From assembly GCF_000372465.1 (NCBI RefSeq), contig NZ_AQUZ01000062.1:1-49364 (forward strand): 49,364 nt of DNA, written 5' to 3'. Positions within the stretch are counted from its first letter, which is position 1, and each line of letters starts with the position of its first letter. Positions 24,212 to 31,802 of this stretch are shown here, one piece after another. A program made the position numbers and the translations under genes. Origin of the DNA: Kribbella catacumbae DSM 19601 (GTDB taxonomy: Bacteria; Actinomycetota; Actinomycetes; Propionibacteriales; Kribbellaceae). The notes under the pieces were generated by a model. It made no database searches and was not told the origin of the DNA. It saw only the letters and a program-made list of their open reading frames with translations.

Positions 24212-25500
24212 CGACCAACCTCCTGGGCCAGCTCGGCCGCCATCGTCTGCTGCGCTGTCCGGTAGGCGGCCAGCGTCTTCTCCGCGGTCAGTTCCCAGCC
24301 GAAACCGCCAGCATGCTTGACCGCCGCGCGGCTCATCGTCTCGCGCAGCAACGGATCCGTCACGATCCGGCGCAGCGCGTCGGCGAAGTCACCGACATCG
24401 TGCCCCGGTACGAGCAACCCGGTCACCCCGTCCGAAACCGCCGTCGTCAGCCCGCCCACGGCGGCCGCGACGACCGGCGTACCGCAGGCCTGGGCTTCCA
24501 GCGCGACCAGGCCGAAGGATTCCGAGTACGACGGTACGCACACCACCGAGGCGGCCCGGTACCAGTCGGCCAACCCGGCACGAGCCATCGGCTTCACGAA
24601 CCGGGTCACGTCGTAGACGCCTAGCTCCCGTGCGAGTTCCGCGTGCGACTCGGGGTGTTCCATCCCGTTGCCGGACGGCCCGCCGATGATCGCGACCACC
24701 AGCCGGTCCCGCAGCGACGGGTCCTGCGCGAGCATCCTGGCCGCGGCCCGGATCAAGAGGTCCGGCGCCTTCAACGGCTGGATCCGGCCGACGAACGCGA
24801 GCACGATCGCGTCCTCGCGGATCCCGAGCGCCTTCCGCGCCGCGAGCTGGTCGCCCGGGCCGAACACCTCCAGGTCGACCCCCGGGTTGACCACACCGAC
24901 CTTCGCCGGCTGGGCGCCGTACAGGTCGATCAGCTCCCGTGCCTCGTCGTCGGTGTTGGCCAGCAGACGGTCCGCGGCCTCGACGACCTGCTCCTCGCCG
25001 AGCAACCGGGCCGGCGGCTCCGGTACGTCGTTCTCGGCCAGGCTGGCGTTCTTGACCTTCGCCATCGTGTGCATGGTGTGCACGAGCGGCACGGCCCAGC
25101 GGTCCCGGGCGAGCAGTCCGACCTGGCCGGACAACCAGTAGTGCGAGTGGATCACGTCGTAGTACCCGGGTTCGCGGATCGCCTCGGCGCGCAGTACGGC
25201 GCGGGCGAAGGTGCACAGCTGCGAGGGCAGCTCGTTTTTCGACAGACCCTCGAACGGCCCGGCGGCCACGTTGCGCACGTTCACGCCGGGCAGCAGCTCG
25301 ACCTTGGCGGGCAGCGCGGACGCGGTCGCGCGGGTGAAGACGTCGACCTCGATCCCGAGCCCGGCCAGCCGTTTGGACAGCTCGACCACGTAGACGTTCA
25401 TCCCGCCGGCGTCGCCCGTCCCAGGCTGGTCCAGCGGCGACGTATGCAGGCTGATCATCGCGACCCGCCGGAGAGGACGGACTGCCAAGGGTTGGGTCAC
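24208..25500 (-). CDS. mshA: D-inositol-3-phosphate glycosyltransferase
   Basis: The product is 430 aa, within the MshA range. It transfers GlcNAc from UDP-GlcNAc to inositol 3-phosphate, the first step of mycothiol synthesis. The N-terminal MISLHTSPLDQPGTGDAGGMNVYV is an MshA signature, and the GT-B C-terminal domain has SESFGLVALEAQACGTPVV. GTG 25500 follows TACGCT by 6 nt (leaderless); ATG 25458 is an alternative. A much longer upstream frame is rejected as unsupported. Confidence 0.95.
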   Translation of the reverse strand: MTQPLAVRPLRRVAMISLHTSPLDQPGTGDAGGMNVYVVELSKRLAGLGIEVDVFTRATASALPAKVELLPGVNVRNVAAGPFEGLSKNELPSQLCTFARAVLRAEAIREPGYYDVIHSHYWLSGQVGLLARDRWAVPLVHTMHTMAKVKNASLAENDVPEPPARLLGEEQVVEAADRLLANTDDEARELIDLYGAQPAKVGVVNPGVDLEVFGPGDQLAARKALGIREDAIVLAFVGRIQPLKAPDLLIRAAARMLAQDPSLRDRLVVAIIGGPSGNGMEHPESHAELARELGVYDVTRFVKPMARAGLADWYRAASVVCVPSYSESFGLVALEAQACGTPVVAAAVGGLTTAVSDGVTGLLVPGHDVGDFADALRRIVTDPLLRETMSRAAVKHAGGFGWELTAEKTLAAYRTAQQTMAAELAQEVGR

Positions 25501-25506
25501 CCGATC

Positions 25507-25512
25507 AGCGTA
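25507..25512 (-). promoter_or_regulatory. Leaderless -10 element for mshA
   Basis: On the minus strand, TACGCT is followed by GATCGG (6 nt) and then GTG 25500. Confidence 0.5.
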
Positions 25513-25547
25513 ACTCCGCCGTCGCGCAGCGGAATCGGGACTTCTCC

Positions 25548-25706
25548 CTATCCGGCCGGCTCCGCCTGCGGAGGCTCGATGGGGAGGGCGAGAGTCTGGC
25601 CGGTTTCGAGGGCCGCGGCGAGGCTGTTGGTCAGCGCGTGCACGTCCGTGGTCTCTCGGCTCAGCTCCTCGATCAAGCCGGTGACCGCCTCGGTGCTGGC
25701 CAGCAC
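25548..25706 (-). CDS. Small acidic hypothetical protein or gene remnant
   Basis: A 52-aa frame begins VLASTEAVTGLIEELS and continues as a regular amphipathic helix pattern ending in a Pro/Glu tail. The amino-acid pattern looks like real protein, unlike neighbouring chance frames. It starts at GTG right after an in-frame TAG, with no good ribosome-binding site, so it may be the C-terminal remnant of a lost gene. It lies between mshA and the divergent dehydrogenase. Confidence 0.35.
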   Translation of the reverse strand: MLASTEAVTGLIEELSRETTDVHALTNSLAAALETGQTLALPIEPPQAEPAG

Positions 25707-25762
25707 GTTCTACTGTCCGGACTGGTTCCGTCGGTGGGCAAGCAGGCTGGGAGACTACAACC

Positions 25763-26512
25763 ATGAGCGGAGCAGCTAGGCCGATTGCCGTCGTCACCGG
25801 AGCCAGCAGCGGGATCGGGGCCGCGTCGGCCCGTTATCTCGCCCGGGAAGGGTTTGAGGTGATCTGTGCCGCCCGCCGGCTGGACCGGATCGAGGCGCTG
25901 GCCAAGGAGATCGACGGGCGTCCGGTGCAATGCGACGTCACCTCGGCCGAGGACGTCGCCGCGCTCGCCGTCGCCGCTGGGGACCGGGTCGACCTGCTGC
26001 TCAACAATGCAGGCGGCGCCTTCGGCTTCGAGCCAGTCTCGGAAGCAGATCTGGACGCCTGGCGGCAGATGTTCGAGGTGAACGTGATCGGCGTCGCCGC
26101 CGTCACCAAGTCGTTGCTCCCGGCACTGATCGCCGCGGAGGGTCAGATCGTCGTGATGGGCTCGACGGCCGGCCAGGTCGCGTACGAGGGCGGCGGCGGG
26201 TACGTCGCGGCCAAGCACGCGGCGAAGGCGATCGTCGACACCCTGCGACTGGAACTGTTCGACCAGCCGGTCCGCGTCTGCGAGATCGCCCCCGGCATGG
26301 TGAAGAGCGAGGGTTTCGCCCTGACCCGCTTCGACGGCGACCAGGCCAAGGCCGACGCCGTGTACGCCGGAGTCGCCGAGCCACTCACCGCCGACGACGT
26401 CGCCGACATCGTCGCCTGGGTCGCCACCCGCCCCAAGCACGTGAACATCGACCGCCTGACCGTCCGCCCCCGAGCCCAAGCCGCCCAGCACAAGGTCCAC
26501 CGCGCCCAGTAG
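25763..26512 (+). CDS. Short-chain dehydrogenase/reductase
   Basis: The product is 249 aa. The Rossmann NAD(P) motif is TGASSGIG near residue 12, followed by NNAG, the catalytic Ser in VVMGSTAG, and Tyr/Lys in YVAAKHA. ARRLDR after the second strand favours NADP. The sequence is YdfG-like, acting on 3-hydroxy acids or similar small alcohols. The mycobacterial neighbourhood of mshA contains a comparable dehydrogenase gene. The substrate cannot be assigned. Confidence 0.9.
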   Translation: MSGAARPIAVVTGASSGIGAASARYLAREGFEVICAARRLDRIEALAKEIDGRPVQCDVTSAEDVAALAVAAGDRVDLLLNNAGGAFGFEPVSEADLDAWRQMFEVNVIGVAAVTKSLLPALIAAEGQIVVMGSTAGQVAYEGGGGYVAAKHAAKAIVDTLRLELFDQPVRVCEIAPGMVKSEGFALTRFDGDQAKADAVYAGVAEPLTADDVADIVAWVATRPKHVNIDRLTVRPRAQAAQHKVHRAQ

Positions 26513-26605
26513 CTCCTGGAGAGTGACAGCGTCCCGCCTCTGCGCGAGGCGGCGCTCAGCCGACTGATCGCTTGGCCAAGCGTGCTCCAAGCCGAATCAG
26601 TTGAG

Positions 26606-26801
26606 CTAGTACTACAACCTGAGCTCGTGATGTTCAGCGTGCGATCGTCGCGTTGGGCCGGACCGCCACCACTCACAAACCTCAACTGATCGCGCCCGGC
26701 CAGGCGTTCACAGGCGTGCTCCCAGGTGGAAACAGGAGGTTTATGAGTGGTGGCGGTCCGGGCCTGCCGCCCAACATCACGAACTCCGGCTGTCGCACTA
26801 G
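26606..26801. mobile_element. MITE-like palindromic element at the broken abiEii gene
   Basis: Core arms 26659-26683 and 26736-26760 (25 bp, one mismatch; CGGACCGCCACCACTCA...) surround a 52-nt centre. The homology extends outward through GTGATGTT (26627-26634) and AACATCAC (26773-26780) to CTAGT/ACTAG. The right edge coincides with the point where the AbiEii-like sequence stops (near 26818). No transposase is encoded. Confidence 0.65.
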
Positions 26802-26984
26802 GCTGCGGTGATAGGCCTTCAAGACAAAGTTGTCGACGTACTCCGACCGGCCGAGTCGGGCCAGCCAGCGCTCGACCACGTACAAGGTAAGGAGTTCCTG
26901 GGTTCCCCGCTTCTCGCGGCGCGCCCGGTTCTGCAGATCGAGGTAGACGCGACCGGCCTGGCTTTGCCTGGTGGGGCGGCTCAT
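26682..26984 (-). pseudogene. Truncated AbiEii-type nucleotidyltransferase toxin
   Basis: The frame is 100 aa, but only about the first 55 residues resemble AbiEii: a YLDLQNRARREKRGTQELL helix, LLTLYVVERWLARL, and EYVDNFVLK. In intact toxins (well over 200 aa) the next residues begin the nucleotidyltransferase core, usually KGG with a GS motif later. Here the sequence changes at FVLK into residues encoded by the palindromic element, so the catalytic domain is gone. The start overlaps the antitoxin stop by 4 bases, the normal AbiE operon layout. It is non-functional as a toxin. Confidence 0.75.
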
Positions 26985-27571
26985 CCGGCGCTTGCCACGT
27001 CGAGGGCGCGGCGGACGGGACCATAGACATCCAGTTTGCTCGCGAAGTCCAGCAGGAGCCCTGGCTTGGCCGCCCGCGACCGGAGATAGCGGTGGAGGAC
27101 TGAAAACGCCAACGGCTCACCCAACCGCCCTCGCAGGCGCATCAGGTCGACCACCGTCCGGGTCGGACTGTAGATCCGTACCGATTCACCAGGTGCCGCC
27201 TCGATTTGGGACAGACCGAGATCGAAGGTCCGCGCTTCGAATCGGAACGAGGTTGTCGGCGGATAGTCGATCCGCGGTGAGGCCGACCCCTTGGGCACTG
27301 CGATCTGTACCGTCCCCGGCAACTCATCGGTCAGGTCGTACACAGCCGCTGCCGATACACAGCACACCACTGCCCGGGGTACTCGATGGGCGATGGCCAG
27401 CAGGTCCGGGTACGAAGCGGCCGGTGCGTCGGCACGGCGGAAGACGCCACGCGACAACTCCACGATCCGGCCGTCGTCACGCCAGGCGTACAGGTCACGG
27501 GAGTGGATCCCGAGCTCACGCGCCGTCGCCGTCGTGAAGGTGTCCGGCAGCTCCGGCGCCAATCCATCCAT
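26981..27571 (-). CDS. AbiEi family antitoxin/regulator
   Basis: The product is 196 aa. An N-terminal winged-helix-like region (TTATARELGIHSRDLYAWRDDGRIVELSRGVFRRA) is followed by the AbiEi C-terminal fold (VYSPTRTVVDLMRLRGRLGEP-like). In type IV toxin-antitoxin systems AbiEi antagonises AbiEii without stable binding and represses its own operon. Here the toxin is destroyed, leaving an orphan regulator. ATG 27571 has TACTTT 5 nt upstream, inside the 25-bp palindrome at 27573-27597. Confidence 0.8.
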   Translation of the reverse strand: MDGLAPELPDTFTTATARELGIHSRDLYAWRDDGRIVELSRGVFRRADAPAASYPDLLAIAHRVPRAVVCCVSAAAVYDLTDELPGTVQIAVPKGSASPRIDYPPTTSFRFEARTFDLGLSQIEAAPGESVRIYSPTRTVVDLMRLRGRLGEPLAFSVLHRYLRSRAAKPGLLLDFASKLDVYGPVRRALDVASAG

Positions 27572-27572
27572 G

Positions 27573-27597
27573 GATCAAAGTACCGCACACTTTGATC
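27573..27597. promoter_or_regulatory. AbiEi operator overlapping leaderless promoter
   Basis: GATCAAAGT-N7-ACTTTGATC has perfect 9-bp arms directly before the AbiEi start. The -10 TACTTT (minus strand, 27577-27582) lies inside it, so binding would block transcription. Confidence 0.65.
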
Positions 27598-27612
27598 ATC
27601 CGTGAGTTACTT

Positions 27613-28278
27613 TTATCCAGCCCTGATGAGCCACTCACGGAGCTGCCTGGCACGTAGCCGGTCTACCGGAGGTGAATTGATCGGCAGCGGAGTTGAGGGG
27701 ACCGGCAGGCCGTACGACGTGTGCAGGCGTTGGCGTACTGCTTCTACTGGGAAGGTTTCGGGGTAGATCGCGAGTTTGACCGTGATGCCTTCGAGGGTTG
27801 CTCTGAGCAACATTTCTTCGATAGCGGGGTCGGGGGCGCCGCGTTCGGCGAAGATCGTGCGGATCGCGTCCTCGATCTGGGCTACTCGGACCGACTTGGC
27901 TGATTCGACCTCGGCGAAGACCGGGTGGGTGGAGGGTTGCAGCATCAGGGAGATCGCCAGGCGCTGGATCGGGAGCGTTAAGACGGTGGCCATCAAGGTG
28001 CCGTCGATGATGCCGGCCAGGCGTTCGTCCGCGGTGCCGGTGAGGTCGAGGATCGCGCCGATGCCGTCCAGCCAGCGGTCCAGCAACTCCGCGGCCAGCC
28101 GCAGCTTGTTCGGGAAGTAGTAGGTCACCAGCCCGCGCGACACCTCGGCCCGCTGGGTGACGTCGGAGATCGACGCGGCCTCGTAGCCCTTCTCGGCGAA
28201 GACCTCGAGGGCAGCGCCGAGGATCCGCTCACGGGATCGTTCCCGCAGCGCCTCGTTCGTGCTGACCGACCGCGGCAC
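27613..28278 (-). CDS. TetR family transcriptional regulator
   Basis: The product is 221 aa. The N-terminal helix-turn-helix is clear (RERILGAALEVFAEKGYEAASISDVTQRAEVSRGLVTYYFPNK). The ligand domain is all-helical, with its substrate unknown. GTG 28278 has a purine-rich GAAGAGAGAAG upstream. It is divergent from typA, and the palindrome at 28391-28402 could be its operator. Such regulators usually control an efflux or metabolic gene; no obvious target is adjacent. Confidence 0.88.
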   Translation of the reverse strand: MPRSVSTNEALRERSRERILGAALEVFAEKGYEAASISDVTQRAEVSRGLVTYYFPNKLRLAAELLDRWLDGIGAILDLTGTADERLAGIIDGTLMATVLTLPIQRLAISLMLQPSTHPVFAEVESAKSVRVAQIEDAIRTIFAERGAPDPAIEEMLLRATLEGITVKLAIYPETFPVEAVRQRLHTSYGLPVPSTPLPINSPPVDRLRARQLREWLIRAG

Positions 28279-28390
28279 GTTCTTCTCTCTTCGGCTGGGG
28301 CTCTGGAGGCCGAGCAACCCCCCACCTCGTGCTCGGCGCCCCAGGCCCACCCCCCGTTGCCAGGCCCCTCCCCAGGCGCCCAGTCATAGA

Positions 28391-28402
28391 CTGTACGTAC
28401 AG
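28391..28402. promoter_or_regulatory. Putative TetR operator
   Basis: CTGTACGTACAG is a perfect 12-bp palindrome between the TetR gene and typA. Confidence 0.5.
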
Positions 28403-28452
28403 CGAACGAATGTCAAAGGGCCATCGGTTTCGTTGCGACAGCCCGTGACGGG

Positions 28453-28458
28453 TAGGAT
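28453..28458 (+). promoter_or_regulatory. -10 element upstream of typA
   Basis: TAGGAT lies 90 bp before the typA ATG. It implies a leader of about 80 nt. No convincing -35 is seen. Confidence 0.35.
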
Positions 28459-28547
28459 GTGATGGCTGCGCCCTGCGTCTCGAGTGGCACGTAGACCTCC
28501 CGTAGCCACCGCCTGACTTCAATCCGACTTGCTTGGAGCGCTTCCGC

Positions 28548-30410
28548 ATGCCCCTCCGTAATGATCTGCGCAACGTGGCCATCGTGGCCCACGTCGACCA
28601 CGGGAAGACCACCCTGGTCGACGCGATGCTGTGGCAGTCCGGTGCCTTCGGAGCCCACCAGCACGTCGACGAACGAGCGATGGACTCGGGTGACCTGGAG
28701 CGTGAGAAGGGCATCACGATCCTCGCCAAGAACACCGCCGTCCGGCACAAGATGGCCAACGGCGAGCAGATGACGCTGAACATCATCGACACCCCCGGCC
28801 ACGCCGACTTCGGTGGTGAGGTCGAGCGCGGCCTGTCGATGGTGGACGCGATCGTCTTGCTGGTCGACGCTTCCGAGGGCCCGCTGCCGCAGACCCGGTT
28901 CGTACTGCGCAAGGCGCTGGCGCGCAACATGCCGGTGATCCTGGTGGTGAACAAGGTGGACCGCCCGGACGCGCGGATCGCCGAGGTCGTCGACGAGACC
29001 TATGAGCTGTTCCTGGACCTGCTCGACCACGACGCGGACCAGAGCGCCCTGGACTTCCCGGTCGTCTACGCCTCGGCCCGCGCCGGTCGCGCCTCGCTGA
29101 CCCAGCCCGAAGACGGCGGCATGCCGGACTCCGACGACCTCGAGCCGCTGTTCGAGACGATCCTGGCGAACGTGCCGGCCCCGGAGTACACCGAGGGCGC
29201 GCCGCTGCAGGCGCACGTCACCAACCTGGACGCCTCGCCGTTCCTCGGCCGGCTCGCGCTGGTCCGGGTACACGAAGGCACCCTGAAGAAGGGTTCCCAG
29301 GTCGCGTGGTGCAAGCACGATGGCACCATCCAGAAGGTCAAGATCACCGAACTGCTGATCACCGAGGCGCTCGAGCGGGTGCCCGGCGACTCGGCCGGAC
29401 CGGGCGACATCGTCGCGATCGCCGGGATCCCGGAGATCATGATCGGCGACACCCTGGCCGACCCGGACAACCCGAAGGCGCTGCCGTTCATCACCGTGGA
29501 CGAGCCGGCCATCTCGATGACCATCGGTACGAACAGCTCGCCGCTGGCCGGCCGGGTCAAGGGCACCAAGGTGACCGCCCGCCTGGTCAAGGACCGGCTC
29601 GACCGCGAACTCGTCGGCAACGTGTCGATCAAGGTGCTGCCGACCGAGCGTCCCGACACCTGGGAGGTGCAGGGCCGTGGAGAGCTGGCGCTGGCCATCC
29701 TGGTCGAGCAGATGCGCCGCGAGGGTTACGAGCTGACCGTCGGCAAGCCGCAGGTGGTCACCCGCGAGATCAACGGCAAGCGGCACGAGCCGGTCGAGCG
29801 GCTGACGATCGACTGCCCCGAGGAGTACCTCGGTACCGTCACCCAGTTGCTCGCGGTCCGCAAGGGCCGGATGGAGCAGATGACCAACCACGGCACCGGC
29901 TGGGTCCGGATGGAGTTCCTGGTGCCGGCCCGTGGCCTGATCGGCTTCCGGACCGAGTTCCTCACCGACACCCGTGGTACCGGTATCGCGCACCACGTCT
30001 TCGAGGGGTACGAGCCCTGGTTCGGCGAGCTACGCACCCGCCCGTCGGGTTCGCTGGTCTCGGACCGCACCGGCGTCACCACGTCGTATGCGATGGTGAA
30101 CCTGCAGGAGCGCGGCACGATGTTCTGCGAGCCGGGTACCGATGTCTACGAGGGCATGGTGGTCGGCGAGAACTCCCGCGCCGACGACATGGACGTGAAC
30201 ATCACTCGCGAGAAGAAGATGACCAACGTCCGGTCGAACGCGGACGAGTTCGAGAAGCTGGTGCCGGCCCGCAAGCTGTCGCTCGAGCAGTCGCTGGAAT
30301 TCTGCCGCGAGGACGAGTGTGTCGAGGTCACCCCGGATGCCATCCGGATCCGTAAACTCGCGCTGACTCAGATCGAGCGCGCGAAGCTCGGCCGCAAGAA
30401 CAAAGCCTGA
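28548..30410 (+). CDS. typA: Translational GTPase TypA/BipA
   Basis: The product is 620 aa. G1 AHVDHGKTTL, G3 DTPGHADFGGEVERGL and G4 VVNKVDRPDAR show a translation-factor GTPase. It is followed by EF-Tu-like domain 2, EF-G-like domains, and the TypA-specific C-terminal domain (NVRSNADEFEKLVPARKLSLEQSLEFCREDECVEVTP). It acts on ribosomes in assembly and stress or cold adaptation. ATG 28548 is chosen: GGAG lies 9 nt upstream and MPLRNDLRNVAIVAHVDHG is the usual start. Confidence 0.95.
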   Translation: MPLRNDLRNVAIVAHVDHGKTTLVDAMLWQSGAFGAHQHVDERAMDSGDLEREKGITILAKNTAVRHKMANGEQMTLNIIDTPGHADFGGEVERGLSMVDAIVLLVDASEGPLPQTRFVLRKALARNMPVILVVNKVDRPDARIAEVVDETYELFLDLLDHDADQSALDFPVVYASARAGRASLTQPEDGGMPDSDDLEPLFETILANVPAPEYTEGAPLQAHVTNLDASPFLGRLALVRVHEGTLKKGSQVAWCKHDGTIQKVKITELLITEALERVPGDSAGPGDIVAIAGIPEIMIGDTLADPDNPKALPFITVDEPAISMTIGTNSSPLAGRVKGTKVTARLVKDRLDRELVGNVSIKVLPTERPDTWEVQGRGELALAILVEQMRREGYELTVGKPQVVTREINGKRHEPVERLTIDCPEEYLGTVTQLLAVRKGRMEQMTNHGTGWVRMEFLVPARGLIGFRTEFLTDTRGTGIAHHVFEGYEPWFGELRTRPSGSLVSDRTGVTTSYAMVNLQERGTMFCEPGTDVYEGMVVGENSRADDMDVNITREKKMTNVRSNADEFEKLVPARKLSLEQSLEFCREDECVEVTPDAIRIRKLALTQIERAKLGRKNKA

Positions 30411-30417
30411 TTCAGTA

Positions 30418-30488
30418 GGGCAGCTCACCTGCTTGGCCGGTCCGACGGGGGAAATTTCCGGATCGTTACCAACCAGGTGGGCTGCTGC
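30418..30488. other. Structured intergenic element before the L,D-transpeptidase
   Basis: GGGCAGCTCACCTGCTTGG (30418-30436) pairs with the complementary stretch ending 30488, enclosing a purine-rich loop with GGAAATTTCC (30450-30459). It has no T tract, so it is not a standard terminator. It could be a leader RNA element of the downstream gene or a typA 3' structure. Confidence 0.45.
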
Positions 30489-30536
30489 GACGTCTGACAT
30501 TTTGGAAGCACTCAGTTGGGGGAAGGAAAAAAGGAC

Positions 30537-31124
30537 ATGGGCATTCTGCGTAAGCTCGGCGCCACCACGACGGCGGTCGCGATGCTGGGGGTGGGTGTTC
30601 TCACCGCCGCGACGGCGGCGGAGGCCGCTCCGGTCGCCAAGGCCGTGACGGCTCCGAAAGCTGCGCCCAAGACCGTTGTCACGCCGATGGCTGCCACCAA
30701 GAAGGCCAAGCCGAAGGCGAAGAAGACTGTCTTGGTGCCGGGTCGCCGGCACATCGCCAAGCAGTGCATGACCGGGCGCTACCTGTGCATCAACAAGAAG
30801 ACCCGCAAGGTGATGTTCATCGTCAACGGCCGGCTGCTGGCCGAGGGTGACGCCCGCTTCGGCGGCTCGCGGACGCCGAGCCGGCAGGGCACCTTCAAGG
30901 TCTACCGCAAGTCGAAGAACCACCGCTCGTCGATCTACAAGACGCCGATGCCGTACGCGATGTTCTACAGCGGTGGCCAGGCCGTGCACTACTCCCCGGA
31001 CTTCAAGGCCCGTGGTTACAACGGCTCCTCCCACGGCTGCACCAACATGCGCGACAAGAAGAAGGTCGCCTGGATCTTCAGCAAGGTGAAGATCGGCGAC
31101 AAGGTTCTGGTCTACAACGCCTGA
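30537..31124 (+). CDS. Small secreted L,D-transpeptidase
   Basis: The product is 195 aa. A signal peptide (about 1-30) leads to a Lys/Ala-rich linker and a C-terminal YkuD-type catalytic domain with the HGC motif (SSHGCTNMRD). It would act outside the membrane on peptidoglycan, forming 3-3 crosslinks or attaching other molecules. ATG 30537 follows an AAGGA-rich site. The paralogue at 31803-32612 shares the PYAMF(Y/F)SGGQAVHYS...RGYNG(S/A)SHGC block, but this one lacks a peptidoglycan-binding domain. Confidence 0.9.
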   Translation: MGILRKLGATTTAVAMLGVGVLTAATAAEAAPVAKAVTAPKAAPKTVVTPMAATKKAKPKAKKTVLVPGRRHIAKQCMTGRYLCINKKTRKVMFIVNGRLLAEGDARFGGSRTPSRQGTFKVYRKSKNHRSSIYKTPMPYAMFYSGGQAVHYSPDFKARGYNGSSHGCTNMRDKKKVAWIFSKVKIGDKVLVYNA

Positions 31125-31136
31125 TCCCTCTTTTGA

Positions 31137-31176
31137 AAGCGGCGGTCGGCTCCCCTCGGGGAACCGGCCGCCGCTT
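31137..31176. terminator. Bidirectional terminator
   Basis: AAGCGGCGG...CTCCCC pairs with GGGGAA...CCGCCGCTT in a long stem. TTTT precedes it for the minus strand and GCGTTT follows for the plus strand. Confidence 0.85.
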
Positions 31177-31182
31177 CGCGTT

Positions 31183-31677
31183 TCACCCCAGAGCCTTCGA
31201 GAAAGCCGTGTACAGCCGCGGCTCGACCAGACAGAAGGTCGCCAGCGTGACGGCGGTAGTGGCCTCCTGCAGCGTCCGTACGGCGATGTCAGCCGCCGAC
31301 TGCTTGGGCCACCCATAGATCCCCGCAGACACCGCGGGAAGCGTCAGCCGCCGTACGCCGAGCTCGTCCGCCAGCCGCAACGCGTTGCGGTAGCAGGACT
31401 CGAGCAGCTCCGGATCCCGCTGCCCGGCGGTGTAGTTCGGCCCCACCACATGGATCACGTACTGCGCGGGCAGGTCCCCCGCCGTCGTCCAGCCGGCCTC
31501 GCCGGTCGGTACGCCGTTCGGGTAGCGCTCGATGCACTCGGCCAGGATCGACGGCCCACCTGCTCGGTGGATCGCGCCGTCGACGCCACCGCCTCCCCGC
31601 AGGGCATGGTGTGCGGCGTTGACGATCGCGTCCGTCGGCACGGTGGTGATGTCGGCCGTGGACAGCTCGATCTGCAT
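31183..31677 (-). CDS. Macro domain protein (ADP-ribose hydrolase type)
   Basis: The product is 164 aa, a single macro domain. The key loops are TDAIVNAAHHALRGGGGVDGAIHRAGG (adenine and distal ribose site) and LPAVSAGIYGWP (phosphate loop). It closely matches the O-acetyl-ADP-ribose deacetylase group, acting on ADP-ribose esters. ATG 31677 follows TAAGCT by 7 nt (leaderless). It lies between two L,D-transpeptidase genes but has no obvious link with them. Confidence 0.93.
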   Translation of the reverse strand: MQIELSTADITTVPTDAIVNAAHHALRGGGGVDGAIHRAGGPSILAECIERYPNGVPTGEAGWTTAGDLPAQYVIHVVGPNYTAGQRDPELLESCYRNALRLADELGVRRLTLPAVSAGIYGWPKQSAADIAVRTLQEATTAVTLATFCLVEPRLYTAFSKALG

Positions 31678-31684
31678 GAGAAAT

Positions 31685-31690
31685 AGCTTA
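31685..31690 (-). promoter_or_regulatory. Leaderless -10 element for the macro-domain gene
   Basis: On the minus strand, TAAGCT is followed by ATTTCTC (7 nt) and then ATG 31677. Confidence 0.5.
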
Positions 31691-31802
31691 GGCTTGGCCG
31701 GCGCAGGGGGTTATGCTCCGGCGCCGGCGTCCGCCCGATGCCAACCAAATGATCTGTGTGGGCGTCCCATCTGTAGGGGACGGATCGACTCGAGGGGTTC
31801 CG

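Noticed and set aside
25501..25797. Long N-terminal extension of mshA
   Set aside because: Low-complexity, Arg/Pro-rich and absent from the MshA family; the leaderless GTG at 25500 fits better.
30411..30536. Assignment of the typA/L,D-transpeptidase spacer as a c-di-AMP riboswitch
   Set aside because: The structure is clear, but I cannot match the conserved ydaO core bases.
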